64,000 nucleotides of DNA, from NCBI RefSeq assembly GCF_001279525.1, contig NZ_LGDY01000113.1, forward strand, positions 10,596-74,595. Reading direction: 5' to 3'. Position 1 is the first letter of the stretch; each line of letters begins with the position of its first letter. Shown one piece after another: positions 51,331 to 58,939 of the stretch. The notes beneath the pieces were generated by a model. It saw only the letters and a list, made by a program, of their open reading frames with translations. It had not been told where the DNA came from and searched no databases. Origin of the DNA: Nocardia sp. NRRL S-836 (lineage in GTDB: Bacteria > Actinomycetota > Actinomycetes > Mycobacteriales > Pseudonocardiaceae). A program made the position numbers and the translations under genes.

Positions 51331-52230
51331 GCCGCACGTTCGCGGTGGCCTGCGCGGCTGGGGCGGGCGGCTGGGTGCTGGGGCGTGCTTGAGACGGGCG
51401 GGCTGAAGCGCACGCAGGGGCCTGCGCGGCTGGGGTGCTGGGGCGTGCGCCTGCGACGGGAGGGCTGAGCCGCACGCGTGGCTTGCGCGGCTGGAACGGG
51501 CGGCTTGGGTGCGGCGGGTCGGGTCGCCCGCAGCAGTGGCTGAACCGCACGCAGACGGCCCGCGCGGCTGGAACGGCGGCTGAATGCGGGGAGCCGGGTC
51601 GCACGTCTCTGACGGCGGGCTGAGCCGCACGCAGGCAGCCCGCGAACGCGGCCCGCACCGGCCGCCCGGTGGGACCGGCGACGTCGACGTGCACCTCGCG
51701 TGGCCGCAGCGGGCGGCCGGGTGTGGCGAGCCGGGTCGCACGTCTGTGACGGGTGGGCTGAACCGCACGCAAGCGGCCCGAGCGGCTGGATGCGACGAGC
51801 TTGGTCGCACGCCCGCGACGGCGGGCTAAGCCGCACGCGCGTGGCGCACGACCAGAGCGGGCGGCGGGTGCATGCGGCGAGCCGGGGTCGCGCCTGTGAC
51901 GGGGGCTGAGTCGCACGCAAGCGGTCCGCGCGGCTGAAGCGAGGCTGGAGGCGGCGAGCCTGGTCACACACCCGCGATGGCGGGATTGAGCCACACCCAG
52001 GTAGCCGCGCAGCCGGAGCGGACAACTGAGTGCGGCAAGCCTGGTCACACACCCGCGACGGCGGGCTTGAGCCACACCCAGGTGGCCGCGCAGCCGGAGC
52101 GGGTAACCGAGTGCGGCGAGCCGGATCACCCGCCTGCGACGGCGCGCTAAGCCGCACGCGGGTGGCCGCGCAACCGAAGCGGGCGGCTGGGTGCGGCGAG
52201 CCGCGCCCGCGACGGCAGGCGAACACCTCG
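51322..52230. repeat. Degenerate tandem-repeat array, about eleven units of 62-81 bp
   Basis: Units begin near 51394, 51455, 51536, 51611, 51748, 51817, 51898, 51976, 52057 and 52138, each opening with GACGG-GGGCT followed by GAGCCGCACGC, then a GCGGCTGGAGCGGGCGGCT core and GCGGCGAGCCGGGTCGCAC. Several are exactly 81 bp; units 51976 and 52057 are the most alike. One unit (51611) carries an insertion of about 55 bp. Unit borders can form a hairpin, CCCGC-GACG-GCGGG. No coding potential is conserved between copies. It fills the space between the SDR and the LysR gene. Confidence 0.85.
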
Positions 52231-52342
52231 CCCATGAGCCGATCCGCAGACCCAGGCAAGCGTTCGCCCTCACGACACGCCCGCAGCTGAACGACACGCT
52301 CACGCAGGGGTCCCCTCCCGGGGGCCCCCTGCTTTCATCCTC

Positions 52343-53230
52343 TCAGACACCACCGACATTTCCGGGCACACCGAGCACCGCCAGGAACGCCGCCGCAGCC
52401 GGCGTCAGCCCGGCCGTGCTCCACACGAGATGCTCCACCCGCGACGGCCCGTCCACCACCGGCACGGTCACCACACCGCCCAGCCGCGGCGCGTACCGCG
52501 ACGGCAGCACGGCGATCGCGAGGCCCTCCCGGATCAGCCCGGCCATCAGCTCCGCGGTCGTCACCTCGAACGCCACCCCACGGGTCAGCCCCGCCGCCGC
52601 GAACGCCTGGTCGGACTGCGTGCGGCCGGGCGAACCGGCCGGGAAGTCCACGAACAGCTCCTCGGCGAGCGTCCGCAGGTCCACCTCGTCCCGCCCCGCC
52701 AGGCGGTGCTCGGGCGCGACCACGGCCACGTGCTCGTCGCGGGCCAGTTCGTGTCCGCGCACGCCCTCGGGACGCGTGGTCGGCGGCAGCCCGAGGAACG
52801 CGAGGTCGAGCGCGCCCTGCCGGACCTGCTCGACCAGCTCGTGGCTGGGCAGCATCCGCAGCGCGACCTGGACCTGCGGATACCGCTCGCGGAACACCCG
52901 GAGGGCGGCGGGCAGGTCCACGGCGGCGACGGTGGGGATCACGCCGACCACGACCCGGCCGCGCACCTCCCCCACGGCGGCCGCGACCTCGGCGACGGCG
53001 CGTTGCGCGAAGTCGAGGCACTGCCGCGCGGCCGGCAGGAACGCCGCACCCGCCGGGGTCAGCCGGACGCTGCGGCTGGTGCGGTCGAACAGGCGGGCGC
53101 CGAGCTCGCGTTCGAGGCGGGCGATCTGGTGGCTCAGCGCCGACTGCACGACCAGGCAGCGCTGCGCCGCCCTCGTGAAGCTGCCGGTCTCGGCGACCGC
53201 CACCACGTACCGCATTTGCTGGAGTTCCAC
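52343..53230 (-). CDS. LysR-family transcriptional regulator
   Basis: 295 aa. N-terminal winged HTH: MRYVVAVAETGSFTRAAQRC, VVQSALSHQIARLERELGARLF, then a substrate-binding domain beginning GRVVVGVIPTVAAVDLPAAL. It probably senses a small effector and controls the divergent EamA transporter gene, the usual LysR arrangement. GTG 53230 (VELQQMRYV) matches the family's start; the frame is open to 53248. Two TGGATCACGTG motifs lie in the intergenic region. Confidence 0.91.
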   Translation of the reverse strand: MELQQMRYVVAVAETGSFTRAAQRCLVVQSALSHQIARLERELGARLFDRTSRSVRLTPAGAAFLPAARQCLDFAQRAVAEVAAAVGEVRGRVVVGVIPTVAAVDLPAALRVFRERYPQVQVALRMLPSHELVEQVRQGALDLAFLGLPPTTRPEGVRGHELARDEHVAVVAPEHRLAGRDEVDLRTLAEELFVDFPAGSPGRTQSDQAFAAAGLTRGVAFEVTTAELMAGLIREGLAIAVLPSRYAPRLGGVVTVPVVDGPSRVEHLVWSTAGLTPAAAAFLAVLGVPGNVGGV

Positions 53231-53250
53231 CCGTCCATCTTGAATCACGA

Positions 53251-53312
53251 TGGATCACGTGACAAACATGCGTTGGACTCATCGACCCTGTTCACCAAGA
53301 CTGGATCACGTG
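53251..53312. promoter_or_regulatory. Repeated TGGATCACGTG motif between lysR and eamA
   Basis: TGGATCACGTG occurs at 53251-53261 and again at 53302-53312, 51 bp apart, each containing the palindrome CACGTG; a further ATCACG lies at 53244-53249. The position between a LysR gene and its divergent neighbour makes these operator candidates. The second copy overlaps the eamA start codon. Confidence 0.45.
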
Positions 53313-54191
53313 CAGAACAACGACTTCCCCCGCATCGCGCTGGCGGCTTTCGCGCCGGTGGTGTGGGGCTCGACCTACGTGGTCACCACCGAGCTGCTGC
53401 CCGCGGGGCACCCGCTGTTCGCCGGGTTGCTCCGCGCGCTGCCGGCGGGCCTGGTCGCGCTGGCGTTCACCAGGACGCTGCCGCGCGGGTCGTGGTGGTG
53501 GCGGGCCGCCGTGCTCGGCGTGCTCAACATCGGCCTGTTCTTCCCGTTCCTGTTCGTCGCGGCGGAACGCCTGCCGGGTGGCGTCGCGGCCACGCTGGGG
53601 GCCGCTCAGCCGCTCGTGGTGGCGTTGCTCGCGGTCGGCGTGCTCAAGGAGAGCCCGTCGGCGTGGAAGCTCGCGTGGGGCGTGGTCGGCGTCGTCGGCG
53701 TGGGCCTGGTGGTGCTGGGGCCGGCAGCCGGGTTCGACCTGATCGGGGTGCTGGCCGGGCTGGGCGGGGCGGCCACGATGGCGCTCGGCGTGACGCTGAC
53801 GAAGAAGTGGGGACGGCCGGCCGGGGTGAGCCCGACCGCGTTCGCCGGGTGGCAGCTGAGCGCGGGCGGGCTGTTCCTGGTGCCGGTGACGTTCCTGGTC
53901 GAGGGGCCGCCGCCCGCGATCGGTCCCGCGGCGGCGCTCGGGTACCTGTGGCTCGGCGGGGTCGGCGGGCTGCTCGCCTACGTGCTGTGGTTCCGCGCGA
54001 TCACCACGCTGCCGGTCACGTCGGTCTCGGTGCTCGGCCTGCTCTCCCCCATGGTCGCCGCGCTGCTCGGGGTCGTGGTGCTCGGCCAGACGCTCGGTCC
54101 CGTGCAGCTCACCGGTTTCGCCCTCGCACTGGCCGCGATCGTCGCGAGCCAGCGCCCCGCACCCGTGCTCGCCGAGGGAGCTCTCCGGTGA
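53310..54191 (+). CDS. EamA (DMT superfamily) transporter
   Basis: 293 aa with ten predicted transmembrane helices in two EamA repeats: FPRIALAAFAPVVWGSTYVVT begins the first and GLGGAATMALGVTLTKKWG the second. These proteins export amino acids or other metabolites. GTG 53310 places the first helix eight residues in; ATG 53268 is the alternative. Its stop overlaps the next gene by GTGA, so the two form an operon opposite the LysR gene. Confidence 0.88.
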   Translation: MQNNDFPRIALAAFAPVVWGSTYVVTTELLPAGHPLFAGLLRALPAGLVALAFTRTLPRGSWWWRAAVLGVLNIGLFFPFLFVAAERLPGGVAATLGAAQPLVVALLAVGVLKESPSAWKLAWGVVGVVGVGLVVLGPAAGFDLIGVLAGLGGAATMALGVTLTKKWGRPAGVSPTAFAGWQLSAGGLFLVPVTFLVEGPPPAIGPAAALGYLWLGGVGGLLAYVLWFRAITTLPVTSVSVLGLLSPMVAALLGVVVLGQTLGPVQLTGFALALAAIVASQRPAPVLAEGALR

Positions 54192-54805
54192 AGATCGCTG
54201 TCATCGGCGCCGCGGGCATGGTCGGCGCGGAGGTCGTCACCGAGGCGGTGCGGCGCGGGCACGACGTCACGGCGGTGTTCCGCGGCACGGTCACCGAGGT
54301 GCCCGCCGGTGTGCGGGTCGTGCGCGGTGACGCGGCGGACCACGCGTTCACCACCGCCGTTCTGTCCGGAGTGGACGGTGCGGTCGCCGCCACCCGGCCA
54401 CGACCGGGACAGGAGGCGACCGTCGGGCCGACCACCACGGCGTTGCTGGACGCCGCACTCGCCGCCGCAACGCGCATGATCGTCGTGGGCGGTGCCGCGC
54501 CGCTGCGGTCGCCGGGCGGAACGGGACTGGTGCTCGACGACACCCGTTTCGTGCCACCGCACATCCGTCCGATCGCGGCGGCGAGCGTGCGCCAGCTGGA
54601 GGCGTGCCGGGCGCACGCGGCGGACTGGGTCTACCTGAGCCCGCCCGCGCTGCTCGAACCCGGCGAGCGCACCGGCACCTACCGCCGCGGCGTGGACGAG
54701 CTGCTCACCGGCCCGTCCGCGATCTCGGCCGCGGACCTGGCGGTCGCGGTGCTCGACGAGCTGGAGAACCCCGGCGTGGACCGGCACTTCACGGTCGCGA
54801 GCTGA
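54188..54805 (+). CDS. NAD(P)-binding NmrA/SDR-like protein
   Basis: 205 aa. IAVIGAAGMVGAEVVTEAVRRGHDVTAVFRG is an atypical-SDR GxxGxxG Rossmann motif, followed by GVDGAVAATRP and RMIVVGGAAPLRSPGG. The catalytic YxxxK is not evident, so it may be a redox sensor or reductase of the NmrA/YwnB type. GTG 54188 follows GAGGGAGC and is coupled to eamA. The last 17 nt overlap the convergent acetyltransferase gene. Confidence 0.87.
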   Translation: MKIAVIGAAGMVGAEVVTEAVRRGHDVTAVFRGTVTEVPAGVRVVRGDAADHAFTTAVLSGVDGAVAATRPRPGQEATVGPTTTALLDAALAAATRMIVVGGAAPLRSPGGTGLVLDDTRFVPPHIRPIAAASVRQLEACRAHAADWVYLSPPALLEPGERTGTYRRGVDELLTGPSAISAADLAVAVLDELENPGVDRHFTVAS

Positions 54806-55262
54806 GGTCCAGCCGCAGCACGACCTCGCCGTCGTCCACCGCACCGGTCGGCACGAAGCCGTATCCGCGGTAGAACGGCTCCGGACAGCCCTCGCCGGGA
54901 ACGTAGCTGGTGAGCAGCTCGGTGACGCCGTCCGCGCGCAGCAGTGCCACGACCTCGTCCAGGACCGCCGTGCCGTAGCCGCGGCCCTGGTGCCCGGCGC
55001 CGATGAGCAGGCGCCACAGGAAGTACGGCCCGAGCAGGCCGGGCGCGGGCGGCACGTCCCAGCTGAGCATGACGAACCCGACCGGCACGTCACCGGCGTA
55101 TGCCGCGCGGTACCAGGGGTTGCCCTCCGGGTGCTCCTCGGCGTCCTGGAACGACCTCTCCACGGAGGCGACGAAACGTTCCTGACCGGGGAGCACGCGC
55201 ACGGCCGTGACGGCGGCACGGTTGGCGTCGGTGACCTCGACCAGGCGGACTCGGTTGCTCAT
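54789..55262 (-). CDS. GNAT-family N-acetyltransferase
   Basis: 157 aa. Begins SNRVRLVEVTDANRAAV; GFVMLSWDVPP and FLWRLLIGAGHQGRGYGTAVLDEVV give the acetyl-CoA binding motif A (GxGxGxG variant QGRGYG), and EPFYRGYGFVPTG is motif B. This layout is close to the spermidine/spermine-type acetyltransferases (BltD-like) and could acetylate polyamines or amino compounds. ATG 55262 has no strong ribosome binding site. Followed 16 nt upstream by the anti-sigma-like gene on the same strand. Confidence 0.9.
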   Translation of the reverse strand: MSNRVRLVEVTDANRAAVTAVRVLPGQERFVASVERSFQDAEEHPEGNPWYRAAYAGDVPVGFVMLSWDVPPAPGLLGPYFLWRLLIGAGHQGRGYGTAVLDEVVALLRADGVTELLTSYVPGEGCPEPFYRGYGFVPTGAVDDGEVVLRLDLSSRP

Positions 55263-55278
55263 GCCCGGATTGTGCCGC

Positions 55279-55794
55279 TCAGCGCGTCGCCGAGGGCGCG
55301 GTTGTCGCGGGGAGGTCCAGGACCGAGCCGGGTGGCGTGGACGTCGTGTTCGGTACCGTCGGCGGCTGCTGCGTCGTGCCGGGCGGCCACGTCGCGGGCG
55401 GCGGCGTCTGCGGGACCGTTCCCGGCGTGCTGGACCGCGGCGGTCCGCCGGGCAGCGATGTCGTCGACAGCGATGTCGTCGACAGCGGTGTCGTCGAGAG
55501 CGGCGTCCGCTCGACCGAGGTCGGGGAAGGCGCCGTGGTCGGCGGGGCCGGCACCGAGGTGGAGGAGGGGCCCGGCGTCAGCGGTTCCGGTGGGGTGGCG
55601 CCCGGCAGCACGGCCAGCGCCACGGCCACGACACCGACGGTCGCGAGCCCGGTTCCGGCCACGGCGACCGCGCGCCGGCGGGACCGCACGGCCCGGCCGC
55701 GCTGAACCAGGTCGGCGGCGGTGACGGCGGGCGGCGGCGCCCCTTCCGCGTGCAGAGCGGAGAAAGTCGCCCGCAGGTCGTCTTCGCGAACCAT
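55279..55794 (-). CDS. Anti-sigma-factor-like membrane protein with Thr/Pro-rich stalk
   Basis: 171 aa. A cytoplasmic N-terminus of about 40 residues (MVREDDLRATFSALHAEGAPPP), one membrane helix (AVAVAGTGLATVGVVAVALAVL) and an outside stalk of Ser/Thr/Pro, including repeats LSTTP-LSTTS-LSTTS encoded by 15-bp units at about 55455-55505. Its ATG overlaps the sigma gene stop by one base. A membrane protein directly after an ECF-like sigma gene is usually its anti-sigma factor, but no zinc-finger motif is present, so this is inferred from position. GGAGGTGT precedes ATG 55794. Confidence 0.78.
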   Translation of the reverse strand: MVREDDLRATFSALHAEGAPPPAVTAADLVQRGRAVRSRRRAVAVAGTGLATVGVVAVALAVLPGATPPEPLTPGPSSTSVPAPPTTAPSPTSVERTPLSTTPLSTTSLSTTSLPGGPPRSSTPGTVPQTPPPATWPPGTTQQPPTVPNTTSTPPGSVLDLPATTAPSATR

Positions 55795-56297
55795 CACACC
55801 TCCAGCCTCAGGTGGTCGAACTCCGGACCGAGCTTGCGCCGCAGGGTCTCCAGCCCCTTGCTGCTCTGCGACTTCACCGTGCCCGTCGAGCACTTCAGCG
55901 CGGCGGCGGTGTCCTCGACGCTGAGATCGTGCCAATAGCGCAGCACGAGGACGGCACGTTGCCGTGCGGGCACGGCGGACAGCGCCTGCCACACGACGAG
56001 CCTGTCCTCCGCCCCTGCGACGGAGGACAGGCCCTCGGGAGGCGCGTCGGTGAGTTTCTCCCTGCGCCAGCGGACCTTGCGGCGTTCGGCGAGGAACGTC
56101 CGCACGACGATCTGCCGCAGGTACGGTTCGAGCCCCGACCGGTCCGCGAGCTTCGGACCGGCCAGGTAGAGCTTCAAGAACGCCGACTGCATGACGTCCT
56201 CCGCCTCGTGCCAGTTGCCGCACAGCAAGAACGCGGTGAAGCGCATCGAGCCGGCGCAGCGGTCGAAGCAGTCGGTGAACTCGGCCTCCCAGTTCAG
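55794..56297 (-). CDS. SigE-family ECF sigma factor with apparent CTG start
   Basis: 167 aa. Region 2: FTAFLLCGNWHEAEDVMQSAFLKLYLAG; region 4: VPARQRAVLVLRYWHDLSVEDTAAALKCSTGTVKSQSSKGLETL in blocks, as in actinobacterial SigE-family (SigJ-like small) sigma factors. The frame has no ATG, GTG or TTG near the family start, but CTG 56297 (LNWEAEF) lies six nt after GAGGAGCC, the ideal spacing. An alternative is ATG at codon 18, which would cut region 2. Downstream is the anti-sigma-like gene, upstream a secreted Pro/Thr-rich protein gene. Confidence 0.83.
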   Translation of the reverse strand: MNWEAEFTDCFDRCAGSMRFTAFLLCGNWHEAEDVMQSAFLKLYLAGPKLADRSGLEPYLRQIVVRTFLAERRKVRWRREKLTDAPPEGLSSVAGAEDRLVVWQALSAVPARQRAVLVLRYWHDLSVEDTAAALKCSTGTVKSQSSKGLETLRRKLGPEFDHLRLEV

Positions 56298-56307
56298 CGG
56301 TGGCTCC

Positions 56308-56709
56308 TCACCCGGCCGGCGTCGACGAGACCGGCGGCGTCGTCGCGGGCTGCGTCCAGGTCGTCGGCGGCAGCGCAGGTCGGGGGGTGGTGGCCGCCGG
56401 CGGCTGCGAGGTGGTGGGCAGCGGCGTCGGCAGGATCGTCGTCGGCCGCGGCGGGGTCGACGGCAGGCCCGGCGTCGTGGAGACCGGCGGCTGCACCGTG
56501 GTCGGCGGGTACTGCGGGGTGGTCGGCAGCGACGTGGGCGGTGGCGTGGTCGGCGGGTGCTGTGCCGTGGAGGAGGTCGGGGCCGGCGCCGAGGTCGTCG
56601 GCGGGTGCTCCGGCGTGCCGCCACCACCGCTCAGGGCGAGTGCGGGCACGGCGATGCCCACGGCTCCCAGGGCGACGGCACCCGCCACGATCACCATTCG
56701 TTTGCGCAC
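56308..56709 (-). CDS. Secreted Pro/Thr-rich protein
   Basis: 133 aa. Signal peptide MRKRMVIVAGAVALGAVGIAVPALA, then an extended Pro/Thr/Ser region (PPTT, TPP and SxPP repeats) with no folded domain. Probably a cell-wall spanning or glycosylated extracellular stalk. GTG 56709 follows GGAGCCGCAA. It ends inside the ribosome binding site of the sigma gene, so the three genes are one unit: secreted protein, sigma factor, anti-sigma-like stalk protein. The same composition in the third gene suggests a link to cell-envelope sensing. Confidence 0.72.
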   Translation of the reverse strand: MRKRMVIVAGAVALGAVGIAVPALALSGGGGTPEHPPTTSAPAPTSSTAQHPPTTPPPTSLPTTPQYPPTTVQPPVSTTPGLPSTPPRPTTILPTPLPTTSQPPAATTPRPALPPTTWTQPATTPPVSSTPAG

Positions 56710-56739
56710 TTGCGGCTCCAGCAGGTCAGTGGCGCCCCT

Positions 56740-57417
56740 TCAGGCACCCTCACCCGTCTCCATGCGGCCGGCCCCCGGCCCGGTTGCCCGTGTGTCCTGG
56801 ATCACGACCTCGACGCAGCGGGCCCGGTGCGCGGCCTCGTCGAGCACCGCGCGCCGCGGCTCGGGCACGTCGAGGACCCTGTCCTCGGCGATGTCGAAGA
56901 CGCCCGTGAGCCTGCGGTCGTTGCGCAGCACGTCGAGCGCCTGCCGGTCACCGCCCAGCACGACGCTCTCCAGCTGGGCGAGCCTGGGCACGAGCACCCG
57001 GACCACGTCGTCGGCGGCGGCCTGCAACGCGACCCGCGCCTGCCCCTCCCTGCGGCGGGCGAACCGCTGTTGCGACCAGCCGCCGGCCCGGATGCGGCCG
57101 TGCACCTGTTTGCGGTCGGTCGCGGACACCTCGACCCGGTCACCGAACGCCACACCGACGCTGTGACCGCCGAGCCGGACGAGCACCAGCCCGACCCGCC
57201 GCGGTTCGGCCAGCCTCTCCACGACCTCTTCCACCGTCGCGCCGCCGCGAGTGACGAACGTCGCCGTTGCTCCGTCTGCGGCGGTGATGACGACGTTGGC
57301 AGCGATGTGAGCTTCGACAGGTCCGTGACGCTCCGCGAACCGGGCGATCCACCCGTGCAGCCGCTCGGGCTCGACCTCGACGGCCCGCCCGCCGGGCACC
57401 GGCCGGACCCGGCTCAC
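56740..57417 (-). CDS. acVLRF1-type peptidyl-tRNA hydrolase (Vms1-like release factor)
   Basis: 225 aa. The tract HGRIRAGGWSQQRFARRREG (about 106-125) is the signature of actinobacterial VLRF1, related to eukaryotic Vms1/ANKZF1, which releases stalled peptides from tRNA on obstructed ribosomes using a Gln in the GxSQQ loop (here residues 113-117). The N-terminal half holds DGATATFVTRGGATVEEVVERL. It acts at the 50S subunit. GTG 57417 is inferred from the point where conserved sequence begins; the frame continues to 57555. Monocistronic, with its promoter in the 57418-57754 gap. Confidence 0.82.
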   Translation of the reverse strand: MSRVRPVPGGRAVEVEPERLHGWIARFAERHGPVEAHIAANVVITAADGATATFVTRGGATVEEVVERLAEPRRVGLVLVRLGGHSVGVAFGDRVEVSATDRKQVHGRIRAGGWSQQRFARRREGQARVALQAAADDVVRVLVPRLAQLESVVLGGDRQALDVLRNDRRLTGVFDIAEDRVLDVPEPRRAVLDEAAHRARCVEVVIQDTRATGPGAGRMETGEGA

Positions 57418-57620
57418 GGCCGCGACACCCTGCGCGACATGCGGCGTTTCCTGGCCATTTCCCACCCGTTGGCACTCGGAGGGGCCGTCTGGACCGCCGG
57501 CCCGCACCGGGAGCCGGCGTCGGCGCGGTCCCGTGGAAGCGGGGTCACCGTGCACACATTAGAACCACCCCGACACGAGGCGTGAGCAGCGCGCGGATGT
57601 TACTGATCGGTTTGAAACGC

Positions 57621-57649
57621 TTGACAGATGAGTCTCCAAAGCGTGAACT
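57621..57649 (+). promoter_or_regulatory. Candidate promoter in the 57418-57754 intergenic region
   Basis: TTGACA (57621-57626), 17 nt, TGAACT (57644-57649): a perfect -35 but poor -10. A second -10-like TAGGGT lies at 57713-57718, 36 nt before the XRE gene. Otherwise I see nothing in this 337-nt gap. Confidence 0.35.
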
Positions 57650-57754
57650 CGTCAACCGTATGGATTAACCATTGACTCCATCCGGCTCCGACCAGCGCAG
57701 TTCACGGGCGGGTAGGGTCACTGGGGCGTGATCTTATGACAGCGGGGAGTCACC

Positions 57755-58735
57755 ATGACCACTGCTGCCGGTCGACCAACACTGACCGTTGACGACAGCG
57801 ACTCAACGGCCCACGGCAGCCTTACGCAACTCTTGACCACGGGACCGTTCCCGGAGGCTCTTCGAGCTGCGATCAAGGCCAGCCGCCTCAGCCTCGACCG
57901 CATCCAGCACCGGTTGGCGCTGCGCGGAGTGACCATCAGTGTCGCGACGCTCAGCTACTGGCAGTCCGGACGGCGAAGGCCCGAGCGGCCGGAGTCGCTG
58001 GAAGCACTTCGTCACCTCGAGTCGGTCCTCGGCGTACCTCAGTCCGGTCTCTCGGCGCTGCTCGGCCCACCTCGACCCCGAGGACGCCGTTGCCGCCCGA
58101 CGACCATGATGCCCATCGACGCTCTGTGGGCCCGCCGCGAACGCGTGGCGAACCTGCTGTCGAAGGTCGACACCACCTCCGACCTGAAGCTGGGCCGAAT
58201 CAGCCAGCACGACCGCATCGAGATCTCTGCCGACGGCGGGCAGAAGTCCGTGTGGGTGCGCCAGATCCTGCGCGCAGAACAGGACGGCCCCGACCGGTGG
58301 GCGCTCGTGTTCGAGACCGAGGAGTCCGACGTGCTCCCCGAGATCGTGAACGTGCGCAACTGCCACCTGGGCCGCATCGCCCGCGACCACGAGGCCAACA
58401 TCATGGTCGCGGAGATGATGTTCGAACGCCCGCTCACCCGCGGCGAGACCCTCATCATGGAGTACCAGCTGGTGTTCCCCGAGGGCCACGCCCCGAAGGG
58501 CAACAACACGTTCGCCCGCAAGTTCCGCCTGCCGGTCCGCGAGTACGTCATCGAGGTCCGGTTCGACGAGACGAACCTCCCGTCGCGCGTCCAGCAGTAC
58601 AGCGTGCCCGCGGGCGACGAGACCCCGTCCCGCCGCCGCAACCTCACCCTCGACTCGGGTGGCGGCGTGCACGCGGTGGCGCTCGGTTTCGGACCCGGCG
58701 TGTTCGGGATCCGGTGGGAGTGGCCGAACCGCTAG
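57755..58735 (+). CDS. XRE-like regulator with a large uncharacterised C-terminal domain
   Basis: 326 aa. An N-terminal HTH-like segment (FPEALRAAIKASRLSLDRIQHRLALRGVTISVATLSYWQSGRR in blocks) with SALLGP after it resembles XRE proteins that recognise DNA with SYWQSGRR as recognition helix. The C-terminal 200 residues (VWVRQILRAEQDGPDRWALVF to AVALGFGPGVFGIRWEW) are a predicted beta-rich domain I do not recognise; it may sense a ligand. ATG 57755 follows GCGGGGAGT. A terminator follows the stop. Confidence 0.82.
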   Translation: MTTAAGRPTLTVDDSDSTAHGSLTQLLTTGPFPEALRAAIKASRLSLDRIQHRLALRGVTISVATLSYWQSGRRRPERPESLEALRHLESVLGVPQSGLSALLGPPRPRGRRCRPTTMMPIDALWARRERVANLLSKVDTTSDLKLGRISQHDRIEISADGGQKSVWVRQILRAEQDGPDRWALVFETEESDVLPEIVNVRNCHLGRIARDHEANIMVAEMMFERPLTRGETLIMEYQLVFPEGHAPKGNNTFARKFRLPVREYVIEVRFDETNLPSRVQQYSVPAGDETPSRRRNLTLDSGGGVHAVALGFGPGVFGIRWEWPNR

Positions 58736-58755
58736 TCGTTCCAGCTGTCCAGGAG

Positions 58756-58790
58756 GGCCGCTTCCCGTCGGGGAGGCGGCCTTCTTGCTG
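58756..58790 (+). terminator. Terminator of the XRE-like regulator gene
   Basis: GGCCGCTTCCC (58756-58766) pairs with GGGGAGGCGGCC (58770-58781) around GTC, and is followed by TTCTTGCTGTT. About 20 nt after the stop. Confidence 0.75.
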
Positions 58791-58879
58791 TTCCCGGCCG
58801 TGTCGAGCGAAGCGAGGCGTCACCGGAGCCAGGGCATCACCCCGGCGCCAGGGCGACAGCCGAAGTCCCTGATGACGAA

Positions 58880-58911
58880 ACGGGCCCCGGCGCTTGTGCA
58901 CCGGAGCCCGT
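58880..58911 (-). terminator. Terminator of the protease gene
   Basis: Minus-strand stem ACGGGCTCCGG / CCGGGGCCCGT (58911-58901 and 58890-58880) with one mismatch and a 10-nt loop, followed by TTTCGTC, 29 nt after the protease stop at 58940. Confidence 0.7.
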
Positions 58912-58939
58912 CTCACCCACCACTGTTCTACCTCAGACC

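Noticed and set aside
51322..52230. CRISPR array
   Set aside because: Units are 62-81 bp and degenerate throughout, with no short constant repeat or unique spacers and no cas genes.
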